Shown here piece after piece: positions 1-8,607 of a stretch of DNA of 64,000 nucleotides. Origin of the DNA: Streptomyces angustmyceticus (GTDB taxonomy: Bacteria > Actinomycetota > Actinomycetes > Streptomycetales > Streptomycetaceae); NCBI RefSeq assembly GCF_019933235.1, contig NZ_CP082945.1:6795501-6859500 (forward strand), in the 5' to 3' direction. The notes beneath the pieces were generated by a model. That model had not been told where the DNA came from and ran no database searches. It was given only the letters and a program-made list of their open reading frames with translations. Made by a program: the position numbers and the translations under genes. Position 1 is the stretch's first letter; every line of letters begins with the position of its first letter.

Positions 1-50
1 CACCGGGGACGGGCGGAGCGGCGTACGCGCGAGGCCGCCCGCCGGCCGCC

Positions 51-1283
51 TCACCGCCGCCCGGCGTGGTGCGCGCCGCGGGTGGCGTATCCGATGACCG
101 CGGCGACCGCGGCCAGCAGCGCCGGCGTCGTCAGGGCCACCGGCAGGCCGGCCGCCTCGGCGAGGAAGCCGATGGCGGGCGGGCCGAGCAGCATGCCGCC
201 GTAGCCGACCGTGGAGGCCACGGCGACCCCGTCCGGGCCGCCGCTCTCACCGGCCCGGGCGATGGCGATCGGGAAGATGTTGGCGAGCCCCAGGCCCGCG
301 ACGACGAAGCCGGCACAGGCCGCCCCGGCCGAGGGGGCGAGCGCGCCGAGCAGCAGGCCGGCGAACGCCGTGGCCCCGCCCGCGATCAGGGTCCGCGCCG
401 CGCCGAAGCGCTGTACGAACGCGGTCCCGGTCAGCCGTCCGACGGTCATCGCCAGCGCGAACACCGCATACCCGGCGGCGGCCGTGCCGGGCCCGGCGGC
501 CAGGTCCTGGGAGAGGTGCAGCGCGCCCCAGTCGGCCATGGCGCCCTCGCCGTACGCGGTGCACAGCGCGATCAGCCCGAAGACCAGGACCAGACCGCGG
601 CCGCGGCCCGCCCGGCCGCCGTGCGGGCGGCTCTCCCCGGCGGCGGGCAGCCGCTCGGGGACCTCCGGAGCGGGGTGTGCGCGCAGCCCGTAGCCGGCAA
701 CGGCCGTCACCAGCAGCCCGATCGCGGCGAGCAGCAGCAGATGGACGGTGGGCGACAGGCTCCCCGCGAGCAGCCCGCCCAGGCCCGCGCCGAGCATGCC
801 GCCGAGGCTGAAGGCGGCGTGGAAGCCCGGCATCACGGGGCGCCGCAGCGCGCCGATCAGGTCGACCGCGGCGCTGTTCATCGCGACGTTGAGCGAGCCG
901 TACGCGGCGCCGAAGACCAGCAGGACCAGTCCCAGCGCGGTCGCCGAGTGGGTGAGCGGCGGCAGCACGATGCTCAGCGCGAGGGCGGCACCGGAGGCGG
1001 TCGTCACGGTGTGGCTGCCGAACCGCCGGCACAGCCTGCCGGTGAGCATCATGAAGGCGACCGCACCCGCCGACACGCCGAGCAGCGCGAGCCCCAGCGC
1101 GCCCGCGCCGGCGCCGGTCTGGGCCTTGATCGCGGGGATGCGGACGACCCAGCCGGCGAAGAGGAAGCCGTCCATGGCGAAGAACGCGGTGAGGGCGATA
1201 CGGAGGCGGAGCAGGCGCGGACCGGCGGAATCGGGGCCCCGGCGCGGCGTGCGGACCCTCCGTATTTTGTTTAGTGTCGGCAC
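51..1283 (-). CDS. MFS transporter
   Basis: A membrane transporter of the major facilitator superfamily with about twelve hydrophobic segments over roughly 410 residues. The N-terminus (TAFFAMDGFLFAGWVVRIP) is typical of a small actinobacterial exporter-like MFS group. I chose the GTG at 1283 because longer starts would run deep into the divergent ROK gene; an internal start nearer the first helix is possible. The gene lies head to head with a ROK regulator, and their start codons are only 17 bases apart, so both promoters must overlap. The regulator probably controls this transporter, but the substrate cannot be read from the sequence. Confidence 0.85.
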   Translation of the reverse strand: MPTLNKIRRVRTPRRGPDSAGPRLLRLRIALTAFFAMDGFLFAGWVVRIPAIKAQTGAGAGALGLALLGVSAGAVAFMMLTGRLCRRFGSHTVTTASGAALALSIVLPPLTHSATALGLVLLVFGAAYGSLNVAMNSAAVDLIGALRRPVMPGFHAAFSLGGMLGAGLGGLLAGSLSPTVHLLLLAAIGLLVTAVAGYGLRAHPAPEVPERLPAAGESRPHGGRAGRGRGLVLVFGLIALCTAYGEGAMADWGALHLSQDLAAGPGTAAAGYAVFALAMTVGRLTGTAFVQRFGAARTLIAGGATAFAGLLLGALAPSAGAACAGFVVAGLGLANIFPIAIARAGESGGPDGVAVASTVGYGGMLLGPPAIGFLAEAAGLPVALTTPALLAAVAAVIGYATRGAHHAGRR

Positions 1284-1286
1284 AAA
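1266..1286. promoter_or_regulatory. Candidate operator between MFS and ROK genes
   Basis: An inverted repeat, TTTGT-N11-ACAAA, sits across the divergent start region in an AT-richer island. It is well placed to bind the ROK regulator and control both genes. It also covers the GTG chosen for the transporter, which argues for a leaderless or very short leader there. This is an inference from symmetry and position only. Confidence 0.35.
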
Positions 1287-1300
1287 GCCAGAATAGGGGG

Positions 1301-2521
1301 GTGACCCAGACTCGGACAACCAGGCTGGAGCGGGGCCGTGGCGCCCTCGGACCCGCACTGGAGCTCGTACACACCGGACGCGCGCCCACCCGCGCCGTCC
1401 TGACCTCCGAACTCGGCGTGACCCGCGCCACCGCGGGGGCGGTGGCCGCCGAGCTCGAAGCGCTCGGTTTGATCACCGTCGACTCCCGGCCGACGGCCTC
1501 CGCCGGCTCCCAAGGGCGCCCCTCCCACCGGCTGTTCGTCGCCGAGCGCGGACCGGTGGTGCTCGCCGCGCAGATCCACGCCGACGGGTTCCGGGTGGCG
1601 CTGGTCGGCCTCGGCGGCCGCATCGTGGCGACCTCGACCGGCTGCGGCACCATCCCCGCCGACCCGGCGCACGTCCTCGCCGACGTGGTCGCGGCCGGCT
1701 CGGAGCTGCTGCGCCAGACCGGGCGGCGCTGCCTCGGCGCCGGACTCGCGGTGCCCTCCGCGGTCGCCGAACCGGACGGCGAGGCCCTCAACCCCCTCCA
1801 CCTCGCCTGGCCCTCCGGCGCCCCCGTACGCGCACTGTTCCTGCGCTCGCTGGCCGACGCCGGCATCCCGGGAGTCACCGAGGCGATCGGCTTCACCGGC
1901 AACGACGTCAACCTCATGGCCCTCGCCGAACACCGGCACGGCGCCGGCCGGGGCGCCCGCGACCTGCTCTGTGTGGCGTCCGGCCACCGGGGCGTCGGCG
2001 GGGCGCTGGTGCTCGACGGCCGCCTGCACAGCGGCAGTTCGGGCCTGGCGCTGGAGGTCGGCCACCTGACGGTCAACCCCGAGGGGGCGCCCTGCCACTG
2101 CGGCAGCCGCGGCTGCCTGGACGTCGAGGCGGACCCGCTCGCCTTCCTCGGCGCCGCCGGCCGCGAACCCGGCCCCGAGGTCTCCCTGCTCCAGCAGGCC
2201 GCCGACCTGCTGCGCGACGAGTACGCCGACCCCGGCGTCCGGGCCGCCGCCGACCTCCTCATCGACCGTCTCGGCCTCGGCATCGCCGGCCTCGTCAACA
2301 TCCTCAACCCCGACCGCATCGTCCTCGGCGGCCTGCACCGCGCCCTCCTGGCGGCCGACCCGGAACGACTGCGCGCGGTCGTCGCCGACCGCAGCCTGTG
2401 GGGCCGCAGCGGCGGCGTACCGATCCTCCCCTGCAGTCTCGACCACAACAGCCTCGTCGGCGCGGCGGAGCTGGCCTGGCAGCCGGTGCTGGACGATCCG
2501 TTGGTGGTTCTTGAGCGGTGA
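1301..2521 (+). CDS. ROK family transcriptional regulator
   Basis: A 406-aa sugar-kinase-like repressor. An N-terminal winged helix-turn-helix (about residues 10-65) is followed by a ROK actin-like ATPase fold. The cysteine motif CHCGSRGCLD matches the zinc-binding CxCGxxGCxE signature of ROK proteins, with Asp in place of the final Glu. A GNDVNLMALAEHRHGAG segment is also typical. GTG 1301 was chosen because a GGGGG run precedes it; a GTG at 1274 is in frame but lies inside the presumed operator. The regulator probably senses a sugar or derivative and controls the divergent MFS gene. Confidence 0.88.
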   Translation: MTQTRTTRLERGRGALGPALELVHTGRAPTRAVLTSELGVTRATAGAVAAELEALGLITVDSRPTASAGSQGRPSHRLFVAERGPVVLAAQIHADGFRVALVGLGGRIVATSTGCGTIPADPAHVLADVVAAGSELLRQTGRRCLGAGLAVPSAVAEPDGEALNPLHLAWPSGAPVRALFLRSLADAGIPGVTEAIGFTGNDVNLMALAEHRHGAGRGARDLLCVASGHRGVGGALVLDGRLHSGSSGLALEVGHLTVNPEGAPCHCGSRGCLDVEADPLAFLGAAGREPGPEVSLLQQAADLLRDEYADPGVRAAADLLIDRLGLGIAGLVNILNPDRIVLGGLHRALLAADPERLRAVVADRSLWGRSGGVPILPCSLDHNSLVGAAELAWQPVLDDPLVVLER

Positions 2522-2545
2522 GCGGTGACCGGTGACCGGTAGTCC

Positions 2546-2551
2546 TAGGCT
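2546..2551 (+). promoter_or_regulatory. -10 box (TAGGCT), leaderless start
   Basis: TAGGCT fits the actinobacterial TAnnnT -10 consensus. It ends six bases before the ATG at 2558, which would put the transcription start at or next to the start codon. There is no Shine-Dalgarno sequence, which agrees with a leaderless mRNA. Confidence 0.5.
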
Positions 2552-2557
2552 GAGCCC

Positions 2558-2941
2558 ATGATTCCCGAAGTGGTCGCGCGCAGTCCCTACGTCAGCCTGG
2601 TCACGTACCGCAGGAGCGGGACCGCGGTGGCCACTCCCGTGTGGGCGGTGGCGGAGGGGGACGAGCTGCTGGTGTGGACGCGGGACGACAGCTGGAAGGT
2701 GAAGCGGCTGCGCAACGACGCGCGGGTGACCGTCACCCCGTGCGATGTGCGCGGCCGGATCGCCGAGGGTGTGCCGACCGTCGAAGGGACCGGCCGGCTC
2801 CTGGAGGGGAAGGACGCGCTCGGCCGGGTGCGCAGGGCGATGGCGGGCAAATACGGGCTCCGGTTCCGGCTGATGGACAGCGTCGGTGCGCTGGTGCGCG
2901 GCGGAAAGCGGCCGCACGTGGGGATCTCGGTCACGCTGTAG
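2558..2941 (+). CDS. PPOX class F420-dependent oxidoreductase
   Basis: A 127-aa split-beta-barrel flavin/deazaflavin protein of the PPOX-like F420-dependent group. It has the short N-terminal helix, the SYVSLVTYRRSGTAVATPVW-type first strands (paraphrased from residues 8-28) and the WKVKRLRNDARVTVTPCDVRG motif region (residues 45-67) usual for the family. The length is normal for the single-domain group. It probably reduces a small substrate with F420H2. No Shine-Dalgarno sequence is present and the gene seems to be leaderless. Its 3' end overlaps the convergent phosphotriesterase gene by 11 bases. Confidence 0.85.
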   Translation: MIPEVVARSPYVSLVTYRRSGTAVATPVWAVAEGDELLVWTRDDSWKVKRLRNDARVTVTPCDVRGRIAEGVPTVEGTGRLLEGKDALGRVRRAMAGKYGLRFRLMDSVGALVRGGKRPHVGISVTL

Positions 2942-3977
2942 CCGTCGGACCCGTCGGACCCGTCGGACCCGTCGGACCCGTCGGACCCGTTCCCCGGCCC
3001 GGCTGCTGGGGCCGCGTCCAGGCGGCGGCGAAGGCGCGGGCCGGGTTGGCGGTCAGGAACTGGGTCACCAGCTCCGCGCCCAGGGCGGTTTCGAGGCGTT
3101 CGCGGTGGCGGCGCAGCAGGTGCGGCATGCCGGGGCCGCCGTTCACCGACCGGGCGCCGGCCGTCGTGGTGTCGCCGCCCAGCAGGATCCGGTCGCCGAA
3201 GCCCGCCTCGGCGAGTGCGGCCAGCGCGTCGGGCAGCCGCCAGTCGGTCGCATGATGGGCCCGCGAGGGGCCGTCGAAGGCCAGATACGCGCCGGCCGCG
3301 GCGGCCGCCCGGTGGACGACGAGGTCCGGCGAGCGGTTGAGGTGGCCGAGGATCACCCGGTCCGGCGGGACCGCCAACTCGCCGCAGAGCAGGTCGAGTA
3401 CGTCCAGCGCCCCGGTCCCCAGCTCCAGATGGACGCCGATGACCGCACCCGTCGCCCGCTGGGCCTCCGCGGCCGCGGCCATGGTGTGCCGGGAGTGCGC
3501 GTCCAGGCCGTGGAAGCCGCCGGCCACCTTGATCATCCCGGCCCGTGGGCCGGTGCCGCCGATGCCCTCGGTCAGTTCGGTGACGAACCGTCCGGCCAGA
3601 CCCGAGCGAACGCGCTCCAGCACCTCGGGCGGGTAGTGCGCCGCCTGGTGCAGCCCCGTGGCCGCCACGATCCGCACCCCCGACTCCCGCGCCAGCCGCG
3701 GTAGTTCGGCGGCGCCGCGGCCCATGCCGTACGGCGTCCACTGGATCACCGCCGCCCCGCCGGCCGCGCGGAAGGCACGCAGTTCGGCGGCCGCGGCCCC
3801 GGGGTCGTCCAGTTCCTGGCCCGGCAACTGCGGACTGCGCAGGAAGAGATGGTCGTGTGCGTCGCAGACGCCGAGGTCGGCCGGAGGAATGTCGCCGAGG
3901 ACCGTACGGACGGCGGGGGCCGGAACGGGCGGTGGCGGGCCCGCGAGGGGCCCGTGGGCCACTGTCGTCCCGTTCAC
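2931..3977 (-). CDS. Phosphotriesterase-related metal hydrolase
   Basis: A 348-aa amidohydrolase-superfamily protein resembling phosphotriesterase/lactonase homologs. The metal-site motif DAHDHLFLR is near residue 37, and further metal-ligand regions are GVHLEL, ILGHLNRS and LLGGDTTT. The GTG at 3977 overlaps the TGA of the upstream DUF4865 gene (GTGA), so translation is coupled. The C-terminus ends in a repetitive GPTGPTGPTGPTGPT tail made by a 9-bp tandem repeat. The true substrate is unknown; lactone or phosphotriester hydrolysis is a family-level guess. It is the last gene of the tetR operon. Confidence 0.8.
   Translation of the reverse strand: MNGTTVAHGPLAGPPPPVPAPAVRTVLGDIPPADLGVCDAHDHLFLRSPQLPGQELDDPGAAAAELRAFRAAGGAAVIQWTPYGMGRGAAELPRLARESGVRIVAATGLHQAAHYPPEVLERVRSGLAGRFVTELTEGIGGTGPRAGMIKVAGGFHGLDAHSRHTMAAAAEAQRATGAVIGVHLELGTGALDVLDLLCGELAVPPDRVILGHLNRSPDLVVHRAAAAAGAYLAFDGPSRAHHATDWRLPDALAALAEAGFGDRILLGGDTTTAGARSVNGGPGMPHLLRRHRERLETALGAELVTQFLTANPARAFAAAWTRPQQPGRGTGPTGPTGPTGPTGPTATA
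2943..2987. repeat. 9-bp tandem repeat, five copies
   Basis: Five exact copies of CGTCGGACC. On the minus strand they encode the Gly-Pro-Thr tail of the phosphotriesterase-like protein. The repeat begins just after the stop codon of the convergent PPOX gene. Copy number is likely to vary between strains by slippage, changing the tail by three residues per unit without a frameshift. Confidence 0.9.
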
Positions 3978-4558
3978 CACTGCCGTCCCGACGTGAGCCG
4001 GCCGGCCTCCGGGGCGGACAGGTGCAGCACCTCGTAACGGTCCCCGGCGGACCGCGGGGAGGCGTCGGCCCAGAGGGTGAAGTGCACCAGCTCCCAGTGC
4101 CGCGGGTCCAGGCCCAGCGCGGTGGTGTGCACCCCGTCCGTCGCGGCCAGCTCCTCGTGCCCGGCCATCGCGCCGGCGACGGCAGCGGCGAGGTCGGCGT
4201 CCTCGGCGAGCGTCTCCGTCCGCCGGGTGAAGGCACACGGGACGGCGCCCGCGGCCGGCCCCGGCCGGTGGAACAGCCCCTGCCAGTGCTGGACGGGCGG
4301 CCGCCCGAAGTCGCGGACCACACCACGGAATCCGTCACCGAGGAGGAAACGGTTCATGGCGTCCGGGTCGGCCCAGAGGTAGAACGGCGCGTACTGGTTG
4401 ACGGGCGAGCCGTCGACCCCCCGCTCCCGGATGCCGTAAGCCTTGAGACCGAGGCCGGTGAAGTCGTCCAGGAGGTGGCCCCTGGACTTCACCCGGTGCC
4501 GGATGATCTGCATGTCGTAGTCGGCGGGCAGCGTGATCGCGTACTGCATGGCGTGCAT
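3974..4558 (-). CDS. DUF4865 family protein
   Basis: A 194-aa protein matching the DUF4865 family (MQYAITLPADYDMQIIRHRV near the N-terminus, and a central YAPFYLWADPDAMNRFLL motif). No enzymatic function is established for the family; its fold has been likened to ferredoxin-like monooxygenase-type barrels, which I treat as weak. The start may be ATG 4558 or ATG 4549. It lies 32 bases downstream of the tetR gene and overlaps the phosphotriesterase gene by four bases, so the three form one leftward operon that is probably induced when TetR releases its operator. Confidence 0.8.
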   Translation of the reverse strand: MHAMQYAITLPADYDMQIIRHRVKSRGHLLDDFTGLGLKAYGIRERGVDGSPVNQYAPFYLWADPDAMNRFLLGDGFRGVVRDFGRPPVQHWQGLFHRPGPAAGAVPCAFTRRTETLAEDADLAAAVAGAMAGHEELAATDGVHTTALGLDPRHWELVHFTLWADASPRSAGDRYEVLHLSAPEAGRLTSGRQW

Positions 4559-4590
4559 GACGGGCTCCGTACGGTGTGGGGGAGGGGCAC

Positions 4591-5241
4591 TCAGGCGGTG
4601 CTGTCCGCGGCGGGCGTGACCTGCGCGGCGAGCAGCGACAGTGCGCCCTGTACGGCCGCGTCGAAGGGCGCGCTGTCATCGGCCGCGCGGGCCAGGACGT
4701 AACCGCCCTGGACGACGGCCGCGACGGTGGCGGCAACCGCCGACGGGTCCAGCCCGGCTGCCAGTTCGCCACGGCGCTGCCCCTCGGCGAGGACCTCGGC
4801 GATCCGGCCCCGGAGCCAGCCGAACATCTCGTCCAGCGGCTGCCGCAGCTCGGGGCTGCACACCACATCGCGGTCCTGGGTCATCCGGCCCACCGGGCAG
4901 CCGCGCAGCACCTGCCGCTCGCGCAGCAGATAGCCCTCGACCCGCTCGTACGCCGTACCGGGAGCGCTCAGACTCTCCTCGGCGACCGCCTTCATGCCCT
5001 CGGCGGTACGCCGGATCGCGGCCAGCGCCAGCGCGGACTTGCCGGCGAAGTGGTGGTACATGCTGCCCTGGCCGACGCCCGCCCGCTCCAGGATCGCCTT
5101 GGGGCTGGTGCCCACGTACCCGCGCTCCCACAGGAGTTCCTGGGTGCTCCGCAGGAGGCGCTCCTGGGTGGTGGGGGTGCCTTGGGGGCTGGGGGTGCCG
5201 GGTGGTGCTGCCTGGGTGTCCAGCGCTTCCCGAGTGCTCAT
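4591..5241 (-). CDS. TetR family transcriptional regulator
   Basis: A 216-aa TetR-type repressor. The N-terminal helix-turn-helix spans about residues 26-70, with the family pattern ERGYVGTSPKAILERAGVG followed by GSMYHHFAGKSAL. The C-terminal half is the ligand-binding domain, similar to the group with TetR_C_16-like or YcdC-like helices. The ATG at 5241 fits best because a 22-bp near-palindrome lies immediately upstream; an in-frame ATG at 5256 would fall inside that palindrome. It heads an operon with a DUF4865 protein and a phosphotriesterase homolog and is very likely autoregulated. Confidence 0.9.
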   Translation of the reverse strand: MSTREALDTQAAPPGTPSPQGTPTTQERLLRSTQELLWERGYVGTSPKAILERAGVGQGSMYHHFAGKSALALAAIRRTAEGMKAVAEESLSAPGTAYERVEGYLLRERQVLRGCPVGRMTQDRDVVCSPELRQPLDEMFGWLRGRIAEVLAEGQRRGELAAGLDPSAVAATVAAVVQGGYVLARAADDSAPFDAAVQGALSLLAAQVTPAADSTA

Positions 5242-5248
5242 GACGGCA

Positions 5249-5270
5249 CTGTACATACTAGTAGTTACAG
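5249..5270. promoter_or_regulatory. Near-perfect TetR operator palindrome
   Basis: A 22-bp sequence with outer arms CTGTA/TACAG and a central TACTAGTA core; 18 of 22 positions are symmetric. It sits eight bases upstream of the tetR start codon in a locally AT-rich stretch, the usual place for an autoregulatory TetR operator. Confidence 0.7.
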
Positions 5271-5360
5271 AACTCAAGAGGTGACCGAGCGGGGGAGGGG
5301 CGGCGGGAGATGCATTTCGGCCCCCGGAGCGGGTCGGAGCAGGTCGGCGTGGGGTGGAGC

Positions 5361-5390
5361 GGCTCGGGGCGGCTCGGGGTGGCTCGGAGC
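5361..5390. repeat. 10-bp tandem repeat, three copies
   Basis: Three near-identical units of GGCTCGGGGY lie in the 315-base gap between tetR and the SHOCT gene. The rest of this gap shows the TetR operator at its left end and a ribosome-binding site at its right end; I see no gene in it. Confidence 0.6.
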
Positions 5391-5556
5391 GTGCGGGTGT
5401 CTCCCGTGTACGTCCTGCGGCGTACGGACACCGCCGCCGGCCGTACGACGACGCGAAGCCGCCCGAGGGCGAGGCTCGGAGTGGACCGGAATTCCCGGTT
5501 CTCTCCGGGGCCGGAATCCTCCGGTCCCGCCTCACCTCACCGAGGAGCTGATCGTG

Positions 5557-5865
5557 ATGATGCCCGAACTCGCCGAACCCTGGACCGGCGGCGGCCCCGG
5601 CCCCTGGATCCTTTTCGTCCCCGTCCTCTGGGCGCTGGTCATCACCGGCGTGGTGACGCTGCTGCGCCGTACCGGGCGACGTCACGGCGGGCCGGGCGGG
5701 CGGTTCCGCGGCCCGCGGTACTCCGCCCTTGCCGACGCGCCCTCGCCGCTCGCCGTGCTCGGCCGGCGCTTCGCCGCGGGCGAGATCGACGAGGAGGAGT
5801 ACTGGCGCCGGCTCTCCGTACTGGAGGAGCACTTCGGGGCGGGCTCCAAAGGGGGTGCGGCCTGA
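5557..5865 (+). CDS. Small membrane protein with SHOCT domain
   Basis: A 102-aa protein with one N-terminal membrane helix (about residues 15-38, WILFVPVLWALVITGVVTLL) and a C-terminal SHOCT motif (residues about 67-92, LAVLGRRFAAGEIDEEEYWR). SHOCT domains are short two-helix units thought to mediate oligomerization or membrane-linked interactions. GAGGAG at 5542-5547 supports ATG 5557; the GTG at 5554 is equally in frame. Function is unknown. Confidence 0.75.
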   Translation: MMPELAEPWTGGGPGPWILFVPVLWALVITGVVTLLRRTGRRHGGPGGRFRGPRYSALADAPSPLAVLGRRFAAGEIDEEEYWRRLSVLEEHFGAGSKGGAA

Positions 5866-5970
5866 CGGCCGCCGACGGACCGCCCGACGGCGGCATCGCC
5901 CAGGAGGTCCAGGGCTTGTTGAGGGCGCTCGGGCCTTGGGGCTTGTCGCCCGCGGGTCCCGCGCCATCCG

Positions 5971-6477
5971 TCAGCCCACCTTCGTACCCCGTATTCCGGG
6001 GCACGGCCCGGACGGTGTGCCGGTGTTCTCCAGCGGCAGGGGGGCCGGGTGGCCGCGGGCCGTGCAGGCCTCTTCGGGGGCGGTGGTCAGGGCGGGAAGG
6101 GTGAACCACACGACCTTGCCGCTGCCGTCCGGGCGCATCCCCCAGCTCTCGCTGAGCGCCGCGATCAGCGGAAGGCCGCGGCCGCAGGTGTCCCAGCTGT
6201 CCGCGACCCGGATCCGCGGCAGCCGGGGATCCTCGTCGTGCACCGAGACCGTCAACTGGTCCAGCAGGACGCACAGTTCCACGACGCACTCTTTGCTGGG
6301 GCGGGCGTGCCGGTGGACGTTGGCGAGGAGTTCGGTCACCCCGAGCGCCGCCGGGTCTATCAAGGCGTCGAGACGCCAGTACCGCAGCTGGGCGGAGACG
6401 ATTCTGCGCACATGTCCGATGCGAGCCGGGACGGCTTGGAGCTTCACCGTGCAGTGCCTGCTGGGCTGCCTGATCAC
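5971..6477 (-). CDS. ATP-binding protein, anti-sigma factor (RsbW/SpoIIAB-like)
   Basis: A 168-aa HATPase_c_2 protein. The N-box pattern is visible as TELLANVHRHA and the G1-type region as VADSWDTCGRGLPLIAALSESWG. Streptomyces encode many such stand-alone GHKL ATPases, some of which bind sigma factors or antagonist proteins; I cannot tell the partner, and no sigma or antagonist gene is adjacent. An AGGGAG sequence about nine bases before the GTG at 6477 supports the start. The proline-rich last 35 residues follow the domain and are probably disordered. Confidence 0.8.
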   Translation of the reverse strand: MIRQPSRHCTVKLQAVPARIGHVRRIVSAQLRYWRLDALIDPAALGVTELLANVHRHARPSKECVVELCVLLDQLTVSVHDEDPRLPRIRVADSWDTCGRGLPLIAALSESWGMRPDGSGKVVWFTLPALTTAPEEACTARGHPAPLPLENTGTPSGPCPGIRGTKVG

Positions 6478-6611
6478 GACCGCGACTCCCTGATGAGGCC
6501 GGGCGCCCCTCTCACCGGGCAGGGGCGAAGATCGGATCCAGCGATGCCGACTGCCACCACAGCGTCACCGCTGGTGAACCCTCAGTGATACGAGTCCAGG
6601 GTCATGCAGCC

Positions 6612-6633
6612 GGTGCGTTGCCGCAACCGCACC
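6612..6633 (-). terminator. Hairpin downstream of 95-aa gene
   Basis: Imperfect inverted repeat GGTGCGTTG / CAACCGCACC with a 3-nt loop and one bulge, just past the stop of the leftward 95-aa gene. It lacks a clear T-tract, as is common in Streptomyces. Confidence 0.4.
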
Positions 6634-6653
6634 TTCCCGTCCGGAGGGGGCCG

Positions 6654-6941
6654 TCAGGAGCGTGGCGGACGTGCCGCTTCCAGGGCCTTGAAGAAGAGCT
6701 CCGGGGCGCCCAGGGTGAGCGAGTAACGGTGGCCGTTGAGCCGGGCGAGCGCCCGGTCCCGTGCCGCGAACAGGGGTTTATGGGCCTGTACGGCCTGCAA
6801 CGGGGCGCTGTCGATCTCCGTGCCGTAGCTCGTCAGCAGCGCCAGCCGGCCGTCTCTGATGACGACCTGCCCGGCGCGGGTCAGCGACCGCAGCCACCGC
6901 TCGATCCGTACGCCGGTCGCGTTGAACTCAGGCTCCGCCAT
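6654..6941 (-). CDS. Hypothetical protein, 95 aa
   Basis: A short soluble protein without a signal peptide or membrane helix. It has a plausible alpha/beta pattern (VRIERWLRSLTRAGQVVIRD, then LALLTSYGTEIDSAPL, then NGHRYSLTLGAPELFFKAL). I do not recognise the family. The middle looks like the short beta strands of a PH-like barrel, which is only an impression. GAGGAGG six bases before the ATG at 6941 is a strong ribosome-binding site and supports this start over the longer upstream reading frame. Confidence 0.65.
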   Translation of the reverse strand: MAEPEFNATGVRIERWLRSLTRAGQVVIRDGRLALLTSYGTEIDSAPLQAVQAHKPLFAARDRALARLNGHRYSLTLGAPELFFKALEAARPPRS

Positions 6942-7183
6942 GCCGGCACCTCCTCGGTGAGACGGGCAGTTGCCCTCCACCGCCCCTTGGGGGGAAGTCT
7001 GCCGGTGCGGCGCCCGGCGCACCAGTGCCCCTGGCGTCACAGCGGGCGAGCGGGCCGGCCCCACGGCCTCCTTGGGGTATCCCAAAGTGATGTTTATGCA
7101 GGTGAGAAGGGTGCGAAGGGTGGTTATAGTCGAAGTCCGCCCGCCGTAGCGCGCGGGCTTCGCCACCCCAGAGGAGCGCGCCG

Positions 7184-8404
7184 GTGAGCACCGCACAGCA
7201 GCCGCAGAGCCGGCCCGACCAGGAGGCCGGGGCCGGGATCTCGATACCGGGCGAGGGCGGTGCCCAGACGACCTCGACGCCGGCCGAGGCCGGGTCCGGC
7301 GCCCCGATGCCGACCATGGACGGCGACCGCTCGGATCCGGCCTACCGGAGCTGGCTGAAAGAGGCCGTCCGCAAGGTCCAGGCGGACGCCAACCGCACCG
7401 CCGACACCCACCTCCTGCGCTTCCCGCTGCCCGAGGAGTGGGGCATCGACCTCTACCTCAAGGACGAGTCGACGCACCCCACCGGCAGCCTCAAGCACCG
7501 GCTGGCCCGCTCGCTGTTCCTCTACGGGCTGTGCAACGGCTGGATCCGCCCCGGCAAGCCCGTCATCGAGTCCTCCAGCGGCTCCACGGCCGTGTCCGAG
7601 GCGTACTTCGCCTCGCTCATCGGGGTGCCGTTCATCGCGGTGATGCCGGCCACCACCAGCCGCGAGAAGACCCGGCTGATCGAGTTCCACGGCGGCACCT
7701 GCCACCTGGTGCAGGACCCGCGGACCGTCTACGAGGTCTCCGCCCGGCTCGCCGCGGAGTCCGGCGGTCACTACATGGATCAGTTCACCTACGCGGAACG
7801 GGCCACGGACTGGCGCGGCAACAACAACATCGCCGAGTCGATCTACCAGCAGCTGCGGCTCGAACGCTATCCCGAGCCCGCCTGGATCGTGGCGACCGCG
7901 GGCACCGGCGGCACCTCCGCGACCATCGCCCGCTATGTCCACTACATGCAGTACGACACCCGTATCTGTGTCCCCGACCCGGAGAACTCCTGTTTCTTCG
8001 ACGGGTGGCTGACCGGCGACGCGAAGACGGACTGCGCCACCGCCTCCCGCATCGAGGGCATCGGGCGGCCCCGTATGGAACCGAGCTTCGTCCCCGGCGC
8101 GATCGACCGGATGATGAAGGTGCCGGACGCGGCCAGTATCGCCGCCGTACGCGCCCTGGAGACCGCGATAGGCCGCAAGGCGGGCGGCTCGACCGGCACG
8201 GGGCTGTGGAGCGCCCTGAAGATCGTCGCGGAGATGGTCGCCGAGGGCCGTCGGGGATCGGTCGTCACCCTGCTGTGCGACCCGGGCGACCGCTACCTCG
8301 ACAAGTACTACTCCAACGACTGGCTGGCCTCCCAGGGGCTGGACATCACGCCCTACGCGCGCACTCTCGACACGTTCCTGGCCACCGGCTCCTGGCCGGC
8401 CTGA
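7184..8404 (+). CDS. PLP-dependent cysteine synthase/desulfhydrase family protein (Cds1-like)
   Basis: A 406-aa fold-type II PLP enzyme. The Schiff-base lysine lies in PTGSLKHR and the phosphate-binding loop in TAGTGGTSATIARY. These features, the length and the GSTAVSEAYFASLIGVPF region resemble the mycobacterial Rv3684 (Cds1) L-cysteine desulfhydrase group more than classical CysK. It may release sulfide, pyruvate and ammonia from cysteine, but a synthase role is not excluded. The first 45 residues are low-complexity and unlikely to be catalytic. GAGGAG at 7171-7176 supports GTG 7184; an internal ATG near 7308 would remove the extension. Confidence 0.82.
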   Translation: MSTAQQPQSRPDQEAGAGISIPGEGGAQTTSTPAEAGSGAPMPTMDGDRSDPAYRSWLKEAVRKVQADANRTADTHLLRFPLPEEWGIDLYLKDESTHPTGSLKHRLARSLFLYGLCNGWIRPGKPVIESSSGSTAVSEAYFASLIGVPFIAVMPATTSREKTRLIEFHGGTCHLVQDPRTVYEVSARLAAESGGHYMDQFTYAERATDWRGNNNIAESIYQQLRLERYPEPAWIVATAGTGGTSATIARYVHYMQYDTRICVPDPENSCFFDGWLTGDAKTDCATASRIEGIGRPRMEPSFVPGAIDRMMKVPDAASIAAVRALETAIGRKAGGSTGTGLWSALKIVAEMVAEGRRGSVVTLLCDPGDRYLDKYYSNDWLASQGLDITPYARTLDTFLATGSWPA

Positions 8405-8607
8405 GGCCGCTGTTCCGGCCGGCCGGCCCAGGAGAGCGGTCCGGGGCCGGGGCGCCTGAGGGCGGTGGGCCGCGGGTGGTGGCCGGTTGGGATCAGCCGG
8501 GGCGTCGGGTCGGTGTGGTGGACAGCGGTGGCCGCTGCCTCGTACGGCGCTGCCCCCAGGGTTCCGGCCCCCCGCCGCCGTCCCAGGTGGTGTCCGCCCG
8601 AGTTGCC

